64,000 nt of DNA from Cyanoderma ruficeps (lineage: Eukaryota; Chordata; Aves; Passeriformes; Timaliidae): the NCBI GenBank assembly GCA_008694505.1, contig VZDJ01000594.1, positions 10,624,026 through 10,688,025 of the forward strand, read 5' to 3'. Both the position numbers and the translations under genes were made by a program. Every line of letters starts with the position of its first letter. The stretch's first letter is position 1. This document shows positions 35,731 through 48,189 of this stretch, piece after piece. A model generated the notes under the pieces. That model was given only the letters and a program-made list of their open reading frames with translations. It did not search any database and was not told the origin of the DNA.

Positions 35731-36611
35731 ATTACTTGAGGTGCAGAGTACCATTTATTCACTCTATTTACAGTGATACCAAAGGACAAGACAATTCAGT
35801 GTGTAAATGTGTAACAAGCAAAACTTTGTGGTGTTCAGAGGATATTAAATCGCACAGTTTTGGAAAGTGGAGAGCAGCAAACTTTCTCCCTTCCTCGTGT
35901 TTTTTTTCTCACGTTCTTTTGCCTATGGCATTTATTTGTCCCTGGTGAGACTAAGCCACAGCTAGAAACACTCTCTTGCAATACTGATTCTCAGACAGGT
36001 GCTTGAAATACCTGACTTTATTTTTATTTATATATTGAAGCCCTGTTGCACTGCCAGCAGCATGTAAATCACAGCAACCCATCTTTGAGTACTAGTTTTG
36101 ATATAAATTGCTGCACAATAAGCAAGAAATGAGCTAAAGGCTACAAAGCAAGTTCAAAGAATGTGCTCTGAGAGACATTTTAAATTTTATGTTATCCAGA
36201 AAACACATGTCCCTTTTACCAAATCCCCAGCTGTGACAACTGATACAGTAATCTGGGAAAGAAGGAAGACAGGTTCTATGCCATGAATATCCTTAGGTAT
36301 TTAGAAGCTGGCAAAGAAATTCGCATGTGGAACTCTAATTTGGCAACATCTACACCTCAGGCTGTATGTCTGTATGAGCATTTGATTTCACCATATTGCC
36401 AGGGTTGGAGATGACAACGGGGGAGGTTGTGCTTGGACTGTGGAACCTAAATTTCTTCTTCACTGTTTTATTGGAGGAGGGTGGGGAAAGGCACTTCAAT
36501 AAAGGGTGAGCTCTCCAGAGCTCTGCATACATGGATTAATCCTCTGCATACAGTACTGGTAACAATTTGTCTGTAGTTTCTTCCATTGTTGCCAGTGGAA
36601 AAAGAAAGACT

Positions 36612-36669
36612 TTCCATGAACCTTGGAAAGCTGGAAAAAAACAGGCCTTCCATGAACCTTGGAAAGCTG
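36612..36669. repeat. Tandem repeat, 36-bp period, with STAT-like sites
   Basis: The 22-mer beginning ttccatgaaccttggaaa is present at 36612-36633 and 36648-36669 without mismatch. Each copy carries TTCCATGAA, an exact fit to the TTCNNNGAA pattern of STAT (GAS-type) sites, and is partly self-complementary (TTCCA at one end, TGGAA near the other). Confidence 0.9.
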
Positions 36670-37904
36670 TTTGTGCAGTTTGGAAGAGTCTGCTAGGACG
36701 CATTACTCAGAGCCAAATTTAGCCCTTGGTATCTTCACAGCACTGACTGTGAAGAAAAAGAAACCACATGTATAGTGGTTTCCTCGCAAGGGAGAAGGAA
36801 ATGTTAGCTGTAAGCTAAAAGGAAAGAGACAAAGAGACTCTTCCAAACTGCGAAAGAAAACTCAGTAGCAAAAAGGCAAAATTGTCTGTTGGCTGTTCCG
36901 TGACAATGGGAGGAGGCAAAGATGAAGCCGTACAAATTCATCCACTACACAGAGAGAATCTTTGTTGCTGCCAACGTGGATGTAGGTAATTCCATGTTTC
37001 CTATGGCCAAAGAAAACTTTCTCTGTCTTAGGCTCATGAATACAACATTTTTCTCCTTACCACCTAGCTGTAGTGCCTTCTGCCTGGTTCACTTTGCACA
37101 GGCTTCAAGTGCTACTCATCAGCATCCTTCCCTCTGGCCTTACAATGGTGATTTCTTGCTGCTGGCCTCATGCCAGTTGGGTTTCCTTCTGCTTCTTCAC
37201 AGCCTCGGCAGTTTATAAGAAGGGATTATTATCACTGCGCATGAGTAGAAGCTAATAGCAATATTTTTAATCTGTGTCACTGTCAAACATAGAGGTGACT
37301 AAACCCCACAGACTCTACTGTCTGGCTAAGAATAGACACTGTTTGCAATGTGAAGGAAATCGGTTCTGAACAGTGGTAAAAGTGTTAGGCATTAATGTTC
37401 TCACACTGTGCATACCTCGGTCAGCAAGCACAGGAAGGACAGGAGAAGTTCAGGGCATTGTTTTTTAAGAATCTGGAAAAGTGTAATTTAGTGTCTTAAG
37501 TAGTGTGTTTATCTCATTATCTAAAACTGTGACTACAAGTCTAGTTATATTAACAGAGCCAACACCCCCACTACCAGAATTTTCCTTGGATAAAATAGCT
37601 TAAACCTTTCAATCCAAAACTGCAGAAGCCCTAATTGCCATAGTAATCAGGCTTGAGTTCAGTATAAATCTCAGTTTTATCTCTTAAGTTTTGCATCTGA
37701 TCTGAATTTTCTGGTAGTTGTGCAACTAATCTGGCAGGTCCCTTCGCTTGAGTTTGTTCACCTTTGGTTGGTCTGAAGGTATCAAATGGTTCATGTAAAT
37801 ATTCACTAAACCTATGCTTGGTCAAACCTGGTTTGCCAGGATCCTAAGTTAGGCTCTGCTGCAAAACATCTTCTCCTCCTCCTCCATTTTCTGCAGTGTT
37901 GAGA

Positions 37905-38170
37905 TGGTGCAGCTATTTAATATTAAACTTAAAGGCAAACAATTTGTATTCATCTCTCAAAGGAGAAGGAAGAATAAGCAAATGCTCTATTATGATTGCG
38001 TGCATTTATATTTGATAAAAATGGTTGCAATTTATATGCAAATTAAGTGTGACTCAGCCTCCTGGCAATTTGTCAGTGGGACCCTCGGCATCACAAACCA
38101 TTTATGTCCCTACCTAAGCAGCCCTGGGGCCGTCTGGAGGCATTTTAGTGAAGACAAGCCAAATGCTGCT
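37905..38170. promoter_or_regulatory. Candidate conserved non-coding element with octamer
   Basis: Contains ATGCAAAT (38036-38043) running into ATTAAGTG, with further AT-rich homeodomain-type words at 37981-38030 and a GC-richer right side to 38170. It coincides with the left half of the longest open frame. Support is motif texture only. Confidence 0.25.
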
Positions 38171-38447
38171 TTAAGGGGTTGTAAACACTTTCAGACTATC
38201 TGTTTATACGGGTACAAGCCTGGCTTACCACCTCTCCCCGAATCACTGAATCCTCTTTGCTCATTCCTGAAGATGTTTTCTTGTGTAGTGCTGCTTTTCA
38301 TAACCTGTCCTTTCACACAGAGGCTCAGTGGTAAACGTGTCTTGGCTTCAAAGCACAGGTCTCCACAGCTTCTTTGGGATACAGTGAACTTGGGGGCAAA
38401 ACCTTTTTTAAGTCCACGTAAGACTAGTTATTGTGACCTTTTTACTG

Positions 38448-38474
38448 CCACATATTACTACCACATGTTACTAC
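38448..38474. repeat. 13-bp imperfect tandem duplication
   Basis: Adjacent units ccacatattacta and ccacatgttacta differ at one base. Confidence 0.7.
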
Positions 38475-39719
38475 CTCCCTCAGTGCTTAACAGCCTTGGA
38501 AGATGGCAGCAAAAGCGTGAGCACCACTTCTCACATCCTTTGGAAAATGCGCTTGGCTACCATCCTGACTTAACCCGTTCTTCCTTCAATTTTTCCTGAT
38601 GGTTTCCTGTCATTACCCTATTACCTTCCCTTATCTCTGCCATTTTCCTGTCTTCCTTCAACAGCAAGAAACGAGGGCCACAGGATATGTCTTGTGTCTT
38701 TCCTCCCAGACCTTCCTGCCAAGTCAGCTGGGCATTTCATAATTTTTTGGGGAAAGAACCATTTCTTGTGTCTGCATGCCCTTTCTTAACCCTCACTTCG
38801 GAGGGGTACATTTAGGGATATAGAAACAGTCCCTCACATAATTCCACAGCCCTCTGTCTGGTGCTGGTGTACATCAAGGTGTGCACATACACCATGAAGA
38901 GCAGCAGACCACCCCTGTTGGCAAAACAAAGACTTGTGCCAGACAGCCGACCCACACATGGGCTCAGGAAGGGCTCTCAGGAGGTATCACAGAGAAAAAA
39001 AGCAGTCATGGGAGCCAAAATCCCAAAGAAGAAAGACAGACAAGGCCATGTCCAGGAAAGCCCCAGTGTGAGAGTCTGTAATGCAATATTGTCAGTAGCA
39101 AATAACACATCTAAACATTCCAAGAAGCAGATGTACAAGGAGAAGTGATAACAGAGCTCTTCTCTATACTAGATTTAATTTTGTTAAAGGATGGCTGGAA
39201 TTAACTCTGGTTAGATAATGCATTTGTAAATGCTAGTATAGGCAGTCTGCAAACATTTGTTCCCAGAGATGAATGTTTGTGGCTTGCTGAACTGGCTGGC
39301 TAACACAAGTTAACTGGCAATCAGTTACAGTGGTGACATACCACAACAGGGGAACCTAAACCACCTGTGACTCAGTCTGCTGTTTGTGATTGTTAATGGA
39401 TTAAAAAGTGAGCTTTTAAAGAGAAGATGAAAAAATATGCGTGTGTTTTAGACCAGTTATTTGATGGCCTTTGCATTCTCAATAGCTTTCAAGTACAGGC
39501 AGAAGTAATCTTTGCTTTGTACGTATGAGAAAATCAGAGGAGGAAATTAGTTTTTATTATTGGTATTGTCATACCATAAAAACAGGGTCACTGAATAAGC
39601 CAGTGGGCATTTTTCAGATCACCTTATCTTACCAAGGAAGAAAAAAGCTATTAATGAAAGAGAAATTAAAAAAAATAAATCAACATATATAGAGAACTCT
39701 GAAAAAAATATAATTATGG

Positions 39720-39900
39720 CATGTCATTTATGATGGGAATGAAAGTTTGCAGCTGTAGAATTTAGTAGCGCCAGTGCGAACATTTCAAAGTCAGCTGCAA
39801 GGTGTTATTTATTGGATTGTTTCATTTGAATTAAACTCACTTTAAAGTTCCAGGAAGAATGCTCACACCTACATTTTTCATCCAAGGTTTGGCAATTCTG
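39720..39900. promoter_or_regulatory. Candidate conserved non-coding element
   Basis: Repeat-free block with tttagtagcgccagtgcgaa (39761-39780), which has two CpGs in otherwise AT-rich DNA, followed by TAAT/ATTT-rich words and ttcatttgaattaaactc. There is no other support. Confidence 0.2.
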
Positions 39901-40308
39901 GATGACATTCTCCTTCTCCTCTCCCATTCACTCCACCCTCCCAGAGATGAGAGACTAATTCTGTATAGAGCCACTGTAGATATAATTGAACCCCAGGGTG
40001 CCAGAGCAGTGCTGCTTTGACATGAATTCCATATAAAGGTGTTTCTGTTACTCTACATTTGTGCTGTCTGTGGATTTTAGTAGTGATTTACAATATTGAT
40101 TGATTACTATCCATCTTCCTTGATATTCTGCTTTGCATTCCACTTCAGAGAGGCTGAATTAATCACTGACAAGGCTAGCAGTCTTAAAAGTATATCATGA
40201 AACGGCATTGCTTTATTAGGTATATATTCTGGTAACATATTGTTTATAAAAATGGCATTTCTCCTAGGATCCAAGCAGTAAAACTCATGGGCTCCTGGAC
40301 AAACTAAG

Positions 40309-40383
40309 GAGAAAAGAAAAGAAAGAAAGAAACAAACAAAAAACTCCAAACCAAAACAAAAAAAACCCCACCAAATAGAAAAA
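40309..40383. repeat. A-rich low-complexity tract
   Basis: GAAA, CAAA and CCAAAA units fill the tract. On the minus strand it gives the Phe-rich middle of a 140-codon open frame (40107-40529), which is therefore not considered a gene. Confidence 0.85.
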
Positions 40384-40816
40384 CCTCCCATATTAAAATT
40401 TAGATAATCTGAATTGGTTTTTCGTTCATGAATTAATTCTTTTTTAAAAAATCCCTTCAGGTGTACCCTAAATGGAGCTGCTTCTATTCTGAAACTCTCC
40501 TCTATAATTTTACAAGCATCACACTTCAAAACCTTTTTTCCAGCTGAAAATATTTATTATGATTTATGAATAGCTTCAGCCTCACAGATGCATTTTAGGT
40601 GTATTTTGACAATCTAGTTTGAAGGAAGTCAACTATTAGAAATAATGTAAGAATTTTTTATAGATAACATGCTGGTCCTTTGACAAGGCACATCATGTGG
40701 ATTTGCTCTGTCCTTGTGAAATCACCATGGCTGATTAGCAGCACTCACTTGTTCTACAAAACCTGCATAAACTAAAGAAACGTGTTACAACTACACATGC
40801 TGGTGGTATCACACTA

Positions 40817-40876
40817 TGGACTTGACCCAAAGCTTGTGAGAACCAGAAGCTCAGTGAGATTCAGATCAGGCTAATT
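40817..40876. repeat. Relic of an ancient sauropsid palindromic repeat
   Basis: The words gacttgacccaaagctt at the left and tgagattcagatcaggcta at the right resemble the ends of a common palindromic repeat of birds, turtles and crocodilians (ends of the form gatccaaagcc ... gatcaggcc). The centre has decayed. Confidence 0.4.
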
Positions 40877-41878
40877 GCTTGAACTCATGTAGTGGTATTG
40901 AGAAAGGTGAGTTTATGGACTGCTTGGCACCACTAATAACAAAACACTGCACTGTCTGCTCTTCATCTTTCTCTCACATTTTTTTTGTTCTGAGATAGTT
41001 TCTTGTTGCATTGTGGAAGGTTTCTGGTCTGGAGTGAATGATGATATACAGGCAGGCTGCTTCTCAAAGTGAGGAAACTCCATTTTCTAACCTGGCGCAT
41101 TACTTTTCTCCCTGTATTTAATTTGTACAGGCTGCACGGGGTCAAACAGCCCTTGATTTCAGCAGAGGTGGGGTTTTACCCTTTAAGGATGGGACAGTTT
41201 TTTCTCCTGATGCATTTCCATCACAAAGGCTGTGATTGTGAGACAGAGAAACCCAGACTTTGGAATAAAGTAATTTGTAATCAAAGCAGCAGGTAAATCT
41301 TTCTCAGGCAATGTCTGAACCATCAAATTCTTTACAAGGTCTTATTCTAGCCCACCGTTGTGCAAATAGGCAGGATACTCCAAATGAAGTTCAGAGCGGG
41401 TTGAAAAATGCAGTGTGGGGAGGCAGAAGAATTCTGGGCTATCGTCATTCATGTTGAATGATGTTTAGCTCTCAAACACCTCAAGCATATTCCTGAAAAG
41501 CAGTGTGCTATAAGCTGTGACTTGCAGTTCTGTTTGGCCAGTAGAATTTCATGGCATCTCTTATCTCTGAAAAAGCAGGTAAACATCTCTGAAGTGCTCA
41601 TTTTGCAGCAATGAGTGGTTAAGAGGAAATGATGGGCATAATTACAGTATGTGCTTTGTGCTATTAAGCCAGACAGCCAGTTAGTTGACTGCGTGCCCCA
41701 GGGCAGTTTCTAAGTTGTCTCTACCAAAGTGGAAACCAAACTTCAGTTTAATTTTATTTGACTTGTAGGATCTGGTGTGCACATAATTTGGAAAGAGCTA
41801 ATTTGCTGGTAAGCAGCTTTTAACATTTTACATTAGATTAGAAAAAGATATGCTCTAGAGGTTTTGGATGATTATTCA

Positions 41879-41905
41879 CTAAACAAACAAGCAAACAAAC
41901 AAAAA
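41879..41905. repeat. (CAAA)n repeat
   Basis: About six AAAC units with one G interruption. Confidence 0.85.
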
Positions 41906-42339
41906 TCTGTAGCATCTAGAGCTGAACTGCTGCAAAGAAAATTAGATTTAAGAGAAAGGAAAGAGAGAATTAGAGAGAAGACAAAACTGCTGGGGGACTC
42001 TGTGTGAAACAATACATGGGGCATATAAGTAAATGCAATTTCATCTATTTTTATATTTATTCTCTAGTCAGTTTGGCAGGCAAAGGTTTGGCAGACCTGT
42101 AATATTCCTATCTCGGTCTGCACTATTTTTGTGATGTGCCTCAACATTTATCCTGAGAGTTGAAGACAGTTGGGAAGGAATTTGGAAAGCATTTGCTCAG
42201 GAACACATTGCATTTACTTAAGTGAGGCTGTATTCCTGAGTGTCTTGTGTTAAAATTTAATATTTCAAGGTATTTTATTATGTAACCTGAAGTTTTTCAG
42301 AAATGCCACAGACTCCAAAGTCACTTGTGGATTGGTCAT

Positions 42340-42870
42340 TGCACTAGTCTGTTATTTCTCCCATTCCCACAGTGTTTGACACCTCCACTCATGTTCCTCA
42401 ATCCTTTTTATGGCTCTTTATCGTCCCAAATTATTTTACTCAATGGTCATTCTCCACAAAACCTCTTGTCAATCTCACCCCCACATTGCCTTCAGCTCCT
42501 GTTGCTGCCTGATTTCTGCCTCAGTTATTTGCATGTAAGTGGTTTATTTTTATGAATTCGATCTTTCCTTTTTTATCGTGTTGTTCCCAAAGTCTCAAAT
42601 GTCTTTTTGACCTCATTTCAGTCCTTCTGGTCATCTAAATCCTCTCCATCTTCCTAATTGTTTTTGTTAGTCCCTCCATAATGATACATTTCCGAAACTT
42701 TTGAGGTTCCTCCAACCTCTCAGGGTGCTCTCCCACGCTCCAGCATAAGAGTTCTCCCACTCATTCAAACTTGTTCAATTGCCATTTTCATGGGAAAGAT
42801 TCCAATCTCTTCTCACTCCTAGCCTGTCTGCAACAATATCTGCTTTCTTTTGCATTGCAGAGTTTTCCCT
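42340..42870. other. Long pyrimidine-rich, strand-asymmetric segment
   Basis: The plus strand is markedly rich in T and C over about 500 bp, with many ctcc, cttcc and ttcc words and few purine runs. It is not a simple repeat. A 76-codon open frame (42325-42555) reads as Leu/Pro/Ser-rich because of this bias and is not taken as a gene. It resembles in texture the segment at 54120-54790. Confidence 0.6.
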
Positions 42871-43674
42871 GTCAAATGGTTCAGAATCAAATGAAATGAA
42901 CAAGGCCCAACTTTTGTGAAAGGAAACCTCCTTTCACTCTCTGTGATCTTACCCAGTCAATATTGCTCAGATCCTACTTCAGTTTACCAAAACTGAATCA
43001 GATCAGAGAGTATGTGCAGGTATGTGCACATCTGAGCTTCCTCCCTCTCGGATAAGAGCTGGGTCACAATACCTGTGAAGCAATTGAGATACTCTTTTTT
43101 CTGCAGCTGTTTTCAAATACTGGTTTACCAACTCTGGAATATATAAGAGAAAATTTTCAAAAGGAAGAGGCAGATAACAACTCAGGGGAGTATAACTGAT
43201 TATATAAACAATTTAGACTTTTCTTTTCCCTTTGACTTTTGCAAGCTTATTTTTACCTGTGTTTTATTACAAAGCCTTTCCTATTACTTGACTATTTGTA
43301 AAGCTTAGATTCAATATATGAAATCCGCAGCCTCTCTTCACAGATAACATCACTGACAGCTCAATATATTCTTCCCCTTTGGTGGAAAAATGAAATGAAG
43401 CAAACCTTGGAGTTAATGAAGAAAACACAATGGATATTGAACAATGCACTGCTTTTATAAATGAAAAGTCTTTCATGGAGGAAGGAGAATAGCATACACA
43501 CAGTTCTTGCTTCATTTCAAATGGTTGTAGGACTTTCTTGAGGACTCCCATAAGTTATTATTCATAATCCTAGCAACAATGATTTAATGTACTTTTATGG
43601 AGTCAGGCTGCCTCTGCCGAGGCAGTGATGCCTGATCAGATCACTATAGTTTATCGTTACAGTAAATAAAGGGC

Positions 43675-43715
43675 TTATATATATACACACACACATATAA
43701 ATGTATATATATAAA
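43675..43715. repeat. (TA)n(CA)n compound microsatellite
   Basis: TATATATA followed by CACACACACA and further TA-rich units. Confidence 0.9.
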
Positions 43716-45744
43716 TGATTTTTTGGCCATGGAATAATACCAGGTTATCTATGCTTGAGGAATTACAATGACCTTTGGGTCAATGGAATCTGTAGTAAAT
43801 CACACTGGCAGGATGATTACATTATTCCTAAATTGTTTCTCATAGATGAGGATCATTTGGCTACACTACTGGAAAAGATGGGCCCACAATGTTGCCATCA
43901 GGTCTTTCAGTTATTGCTGGTGTGGAAAATAGTAGTCCTAGGCATGCTGAGTGTTTTTAAGACTTGGTTTTTCTCTCAACATCAGTTATCTTTGCTCCAT
44001 TGTGTATCTTTGTTTAAGATCAACTCTGTTATATTTTCATTTTCCTTTTTTTTGTTGGTGCTCAGCCCTTGTGACTTTTGACAGGTGAGAAATGCAAGAT
44101 TCAGTGCAGGATCTGTGACTCTTTTGGAGGACACTGTAAGGAGATGTGATCTGAGGTTCTTTTTTCTACTCCCTACCCATTACATCCACAACATTAAGTG
44201 GCTTTCCACTGACAGAGGCCTGTAAAAGAGGCATTATAGTATAACAAAGCAGTTCCAAATATGCTAAAAATTGGTGCGTCAAGCTGCTACAAGAAGCCCC
44301 TTATGACATGAAAGAAATAAAGCTTCTCTGAAAAAAAACAAATCAAAATCCTGAAATGCTCTGACTTCTTGAGCACTCTTGCTGTGACTTTATCTATTAA
44401 CACATATCCAGTTACACAGCATGCTGCAGCATTAACCAGGACATCTCTGACACTTCTGTGTAGTTCTTCTCAAGATTATGGTCATGGATCAGTCTTTTGT
44501 TGGATGTTTATTCATGGCTTTATCACCCTTAAATATAATATCCCTTCCCAAGCACTGACAGCAACATTAAATGTGCTCTAAGTGCCCAAGTTTTGGGATA
44601 CTCTTTAGACTCTTCCCAGTGCCAAAAGGATCAAGAAGTGCCTTGACCACCTCTGTCTCCTGCACTTGGGCTCTCAGGAAAGATGGCCTTTTCAGCTATT
44701 TCTGCTTGTGTCCCTGCATGAGCCTGAAAAACAAGTGCATGGTCATTATTGTGAGTGAACCTGGTATTGACGTACTGAGGGCACATGGGTTGTACAGTTC
44801 TGTTTAGCCACTTACTGAGCAGAGACTACATTTTGTAAAAAAGGTACAGGCAGAAAGAAGCATGTGGTCAGTCTGCATAAGAAGTGGCTGAAATGGCTGT
44901 TTTCACTCCTTGCTTCTAGGACATAGCAATTTAGGAAAAGAATACTGAAGCTGAAACACTTAAGAGTGTAAAGAGCCTGGGGCTTTGTGCCTGAATGTTA
45001 ACTTTGCTATAGGCAGAATTTTAGAGAAAAATTTCTAAGGGCTGTTGGCCATATGTAGGGGGAGAGAGAGAAAGCTAGAAAGTTAGTAAAAGTGCAGTCA
45101 ACCATGTGCTGGTCCTCTACAGAAGAATTTTTGTGGTCAATTTCTGAAATAAAAACTATAGTCTAAAGTACTTTTGTTAGTCTTAAATGACCCAATACAG
45201 TGAGTGGCCCTCCCAGAGACATTTATCTTTGCTAATTCTGCCAAAATCTACAGGAAAAGGAGTTTCATTATTGACTGGTAACTCAAAATACCTTTCCCCC
45301 CCCAAGATTTTCAGCTGCTTTCATCTTTATGTCTTCTTATTTTCTGCTTGTGATTTTAATCTGAAAGACCAGTCCTGTGAGAGGATGCTTAATTGAGAAT
45401 AGTAGTGAGAAAGAAGCCGTTTGTCGCATCTCTTGTTGCTTGGTTGTGGCTTCCCTTGGTGAGTTTGCCTAGGGAGCAGACAGGCTGCCCTTATTCCATG
45501 ATATTTCAGCTCTGCTCATGAGGAAAACTACAGTCACCCAAATTATACATTGTCCTGACAGCAGAACTAAATGTGGTTGCTTTTCGTGACACCAGAAGGA
45601 GGAGTATTCTTGGGCAGTGAAATAAGTGCAGGACAAAAGAAGGTCAAAGACAAGCTTTGCATTGCATTATTTACATCAATGCTGGGAAAGAGCCCTGTGA
45701 GCTGAGAAGGGGTAAGTGGAGATCAAAGGTGGGCATTAAAGTTT
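43716..45744. other. Unassigned non-coding sequence
   Basis: No recognised gene or repeat family. A 108-codon open frame at 43755-44081 is Phe/Leu-rich at its end and has no domain signature. Confidence 0.5.
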
Positions 45745-45800
45745 CTTGAAATCAATGAGTAGGATTCCACTGACTTCTGTGAGCTCCAGAGCAGATGTGA
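45745..45800. repeat. Relic of an ancient sauropsid repeat
   Basis: The pair gaaatcaatgagtaggattc and ccactgacttctgtgagctcc resembles the mirrored centre (aagtcaatgg ... ccattgactt) of a common palindromic sauropsid repeat. Confidence 0.35.
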
Positions 45801-46394
45801 ACAGCTGTCACATAGCCACTTTGCCTATGTGGATTGTCTTTTTCTTCTAAAAAATCCCAGTGTTAAAAATAGCTCTTCTGTAAGAAGTGCCAGAAATTTT
45901 ACAATTCTTCTCCACATTTCTTGTACAGAGGTTTTTTTAAATTTTCTCCCTTTGATTAAGGATTTTTCTCAATGTGTCATAAAGGCTATGGACTTCATCA
46001 CAAGGTTTTATCAAGTGAAAAAAATAACAGGCATCTAAAGCAGGAAAGGTTTGGGATATGCAGTCTTCTAATTAAGTGTGTGGTGGAACAGAAATAGAGT
46101 TATTTTGGGAACATATTATTAGTAGTACAGAAGACTTGAACATGGGTATCTTTATTTCCCTGTAAGTTTTCTATAGTTTAACTGTAGAGTATCGGAGCAG
46201 TATCACTTAACCCTTCTCAGTTCAGCTGCTTAGCTGAAAACCCTCTCTTAGCTGAAAGGTTTCCTACCAGGGTTAGGGGTGACAACAGCAGCTAGAGGTG
46301 CTGAACTTTTGTCAATAAACTCAGTCAAATTCACTTTCTACACAGGGTGTAGCAGAAAGTAACAACAATGAGACCAATTGGTTGGTTTTAGACA

Positions 46395-46703
46395 GAACTT
46401 TTATCAAGTTTTGGGCCTCTCCCTACAAGAAAGTCCCTGAGGTGCTGGAGCAAGTCCAAAGAAGGGAAGAGGGAATGGACCCAAGTTGTGCCAGGGAAAT
46501 TTAGGTTGGATATTAGGAAAAAAAATTCCCATTTAAAGGGTTGTCAAGCATTGGAAATCTAGAAAAGTGGTAGAGTTACCATTCCTGAAGATATTTTGAA
46601 AAAGTGTAAATGGAGCACTTAGCTTTGTGGTGGACTGGTCAGTACTGGGTTAACAGCTGGACTTGATGATCTTAAAGGTCTCTTCCAATCTAAATTATTC
46701 TGT
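46395..46703 (+). mobile_element. CR1 LINE 3' fragment with internal deletion
   Basis: Three CR1 3' blocks appear in the right order: tgggcctctccctacaagaa followed by gaggtgctggagcaagtcca (46410-46460); ggttggatattaggaaaa (46504-46521) with agggttgtcaagcattggaa; and near the end ggacttgatgatcttaaagg then tcttccaatctaaattattctg (46651-46703). Between about 46464 and 46470 the text jumps, implying loss of roughly 200 bp of the usual element. The copy is 5'-truncated, as is normal for CR1, and carries no open frame. It supports a bird (or at least sauropsid) source. Confidence 0.95.
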
Positions 46704-47079
46704 AGTGAATTTTTAAAGTCTTTTGAAAAGAAATCTGATATATCAACAGGGAAGCCACTGCAGAGAGTGATGTCATGACAGGTCTGAGTCCAGTCAATGG
46801 TCTGACCCTCTTGGTTTGAGATCATAAGTCAGATTTCCCCAGCTACAGTAAAAGAAACCTTTAGGGTGCTCTGCAGTGAAAATAAAACAATAGACAGCAA
46901 TAGTGTAGAGATGGAGAAATTATTTCTTGGTGTCTTGGGTTTGCCTACATATATATGTAAAAGCTAGTACCTATGAGCAACACTGAACAAATTATCTGCA
47001 GATGTGTATTTTCCTGTAATACCATTTTTGAATGGAAATGTGTCCATGTTGAGTGGCACGGATGTTCTCATGAAGGGTC

Positions 47080-47115
47080 CTGGGCCAGCTTCCACTGAAG
47101 TCAGTAAGAGAAATC
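47080..47115. repeat. Relic of an ancient sauropsid repeat
   Basis: gggccagcttccactgaagt followed by cagtaagag resembles one arm of the palindromic repeat with ends like gggcctgatcc and a ccactgaagtcaatggga centre. Confidence 0.35.
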
Positions 47116-48189
47116 ACATTCTATCCTCACTTTAAAACCAGAGGCTATCAGCTGGTGTCTCAAACAAAAGCAGCTGAGAGAAAGCACTGCATGTAAGTGC
47201 ACACAAGGTATCTTTCCTTTTCCTGAAAAGCTGAATATGGAAAAAGTAGCAGTGGGCAATGGGTTAATGAATCATAAACTAAATCTTGACACCTCTACTG
47301 AAAGAACAAATGAAGATTAAATTCCTTTGGAGAGTCATGATTTTCATTAAATTTATGAACTTCAGGATCAATAAATTCTAATCTCTAATGTCTTTACATT
47401 ATTCCAAAGCTTCTTGATGGGATAAAGCTCTTATAGAAAGGCAGCGAAGTGATTACATTAGATAAATTGGGAATAGGACAATGATCTCCTGCAGACCAGC
47501 TACAGCAGGGCTCTTGTGGACTGGATTATCCTCTGGATGCACAAAAGGGGTCAGCAGCAGGTAAATTAAATAGGCTGCCAGAGAAGTTAATAACTATAAC
47601 TCCCATATCAGATGCAAAGTCCTCTAAAGGAGCAGCCTGGTGCATTCATTAGTTACTTGACTTCTTTCCAAAATCCTCAGCAGAGACAGTGTCACCACAT
47701 GGTCAAAAGAAGGGCAGAAGTGTGAGGGGGGGAGATTGGCGTAGATCACTTCGGCAGCTGCATTCCTCTGAAAGTCCTGAAACCCAGAAATTAACTGCAA
47801 ACCTCTTGAGCCTTTTCAGACTGAATTTTGCTGCACTGCTGTCTGCAGCAGTTCAGGAAACCCCCACACTTCCTAAAAACTGTGATGTGGACAGTTCCAC
47901 CTGTGCAGAGCCTGTCTTGGGATGGAACTACAGAAGGATATTTGCAAAGCTTCCGCAGAAACTCAGGGCAAAGAATGTGTAAATGAAGAGAAGCAATCCA
48001 CTGTTTTGCTAATCTAGGTGAAATGTGAGTTAATTACTCATATCAACCCTCCCATCCTCTACAGTTTCTATAAAAATGACTGCTGAAACCCTGGCACTTT
48101 TTTTCCTTCCTTTTGCCTTATTTCTACCTCAACAAAAATAAAGGATTGTTATACTTGCTTTGAGTGTTTATCCATTTATGCACTTCAAG

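Larger units (their letters stand above)
37853..38599 (+). other. Longest open frame in the window (231 codons from ATG)
   Basis: Open from after an in-frame TAG at 37850-37852 to the stop at 38597-38599, with the first ATG at 37904. Just before the ATG is an excellent splice-acceptor-like sequence (cttctcctcctcctcc then ttctgcag, AG at 37895-37896), so an exon from 37897 is conceivable; a moderate donor (CAC then GTAAGA) occurs at 38418. The predicted product (231 residues) is basic at its start (a QRRRKNKQ stretch near residues 19-26), has about a dozen cysteines and one hydrophobic stretch near residues 127-139, but matches no family I recognise. It is unusually long for an AT-rich region, where about one codon in 16 should be a stop. 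Most likely it is a chance open frame over conserved non-coding DNA; a lineage-specific or lncRNA-borne frame is the alternative. Confidence 0.15.

Noticed and set aside
40107..40529. 140-codon minus-strand open frame
   Set aside because: Its middle is the translation of an A-rich low-complexity tract (Phe-rich stretch).
44064..44083. 19-bp microexon between ctcag and CAG-GTGAGA
   Set aside because: Too short to support from splice-like strings alone in a T-rich tract.
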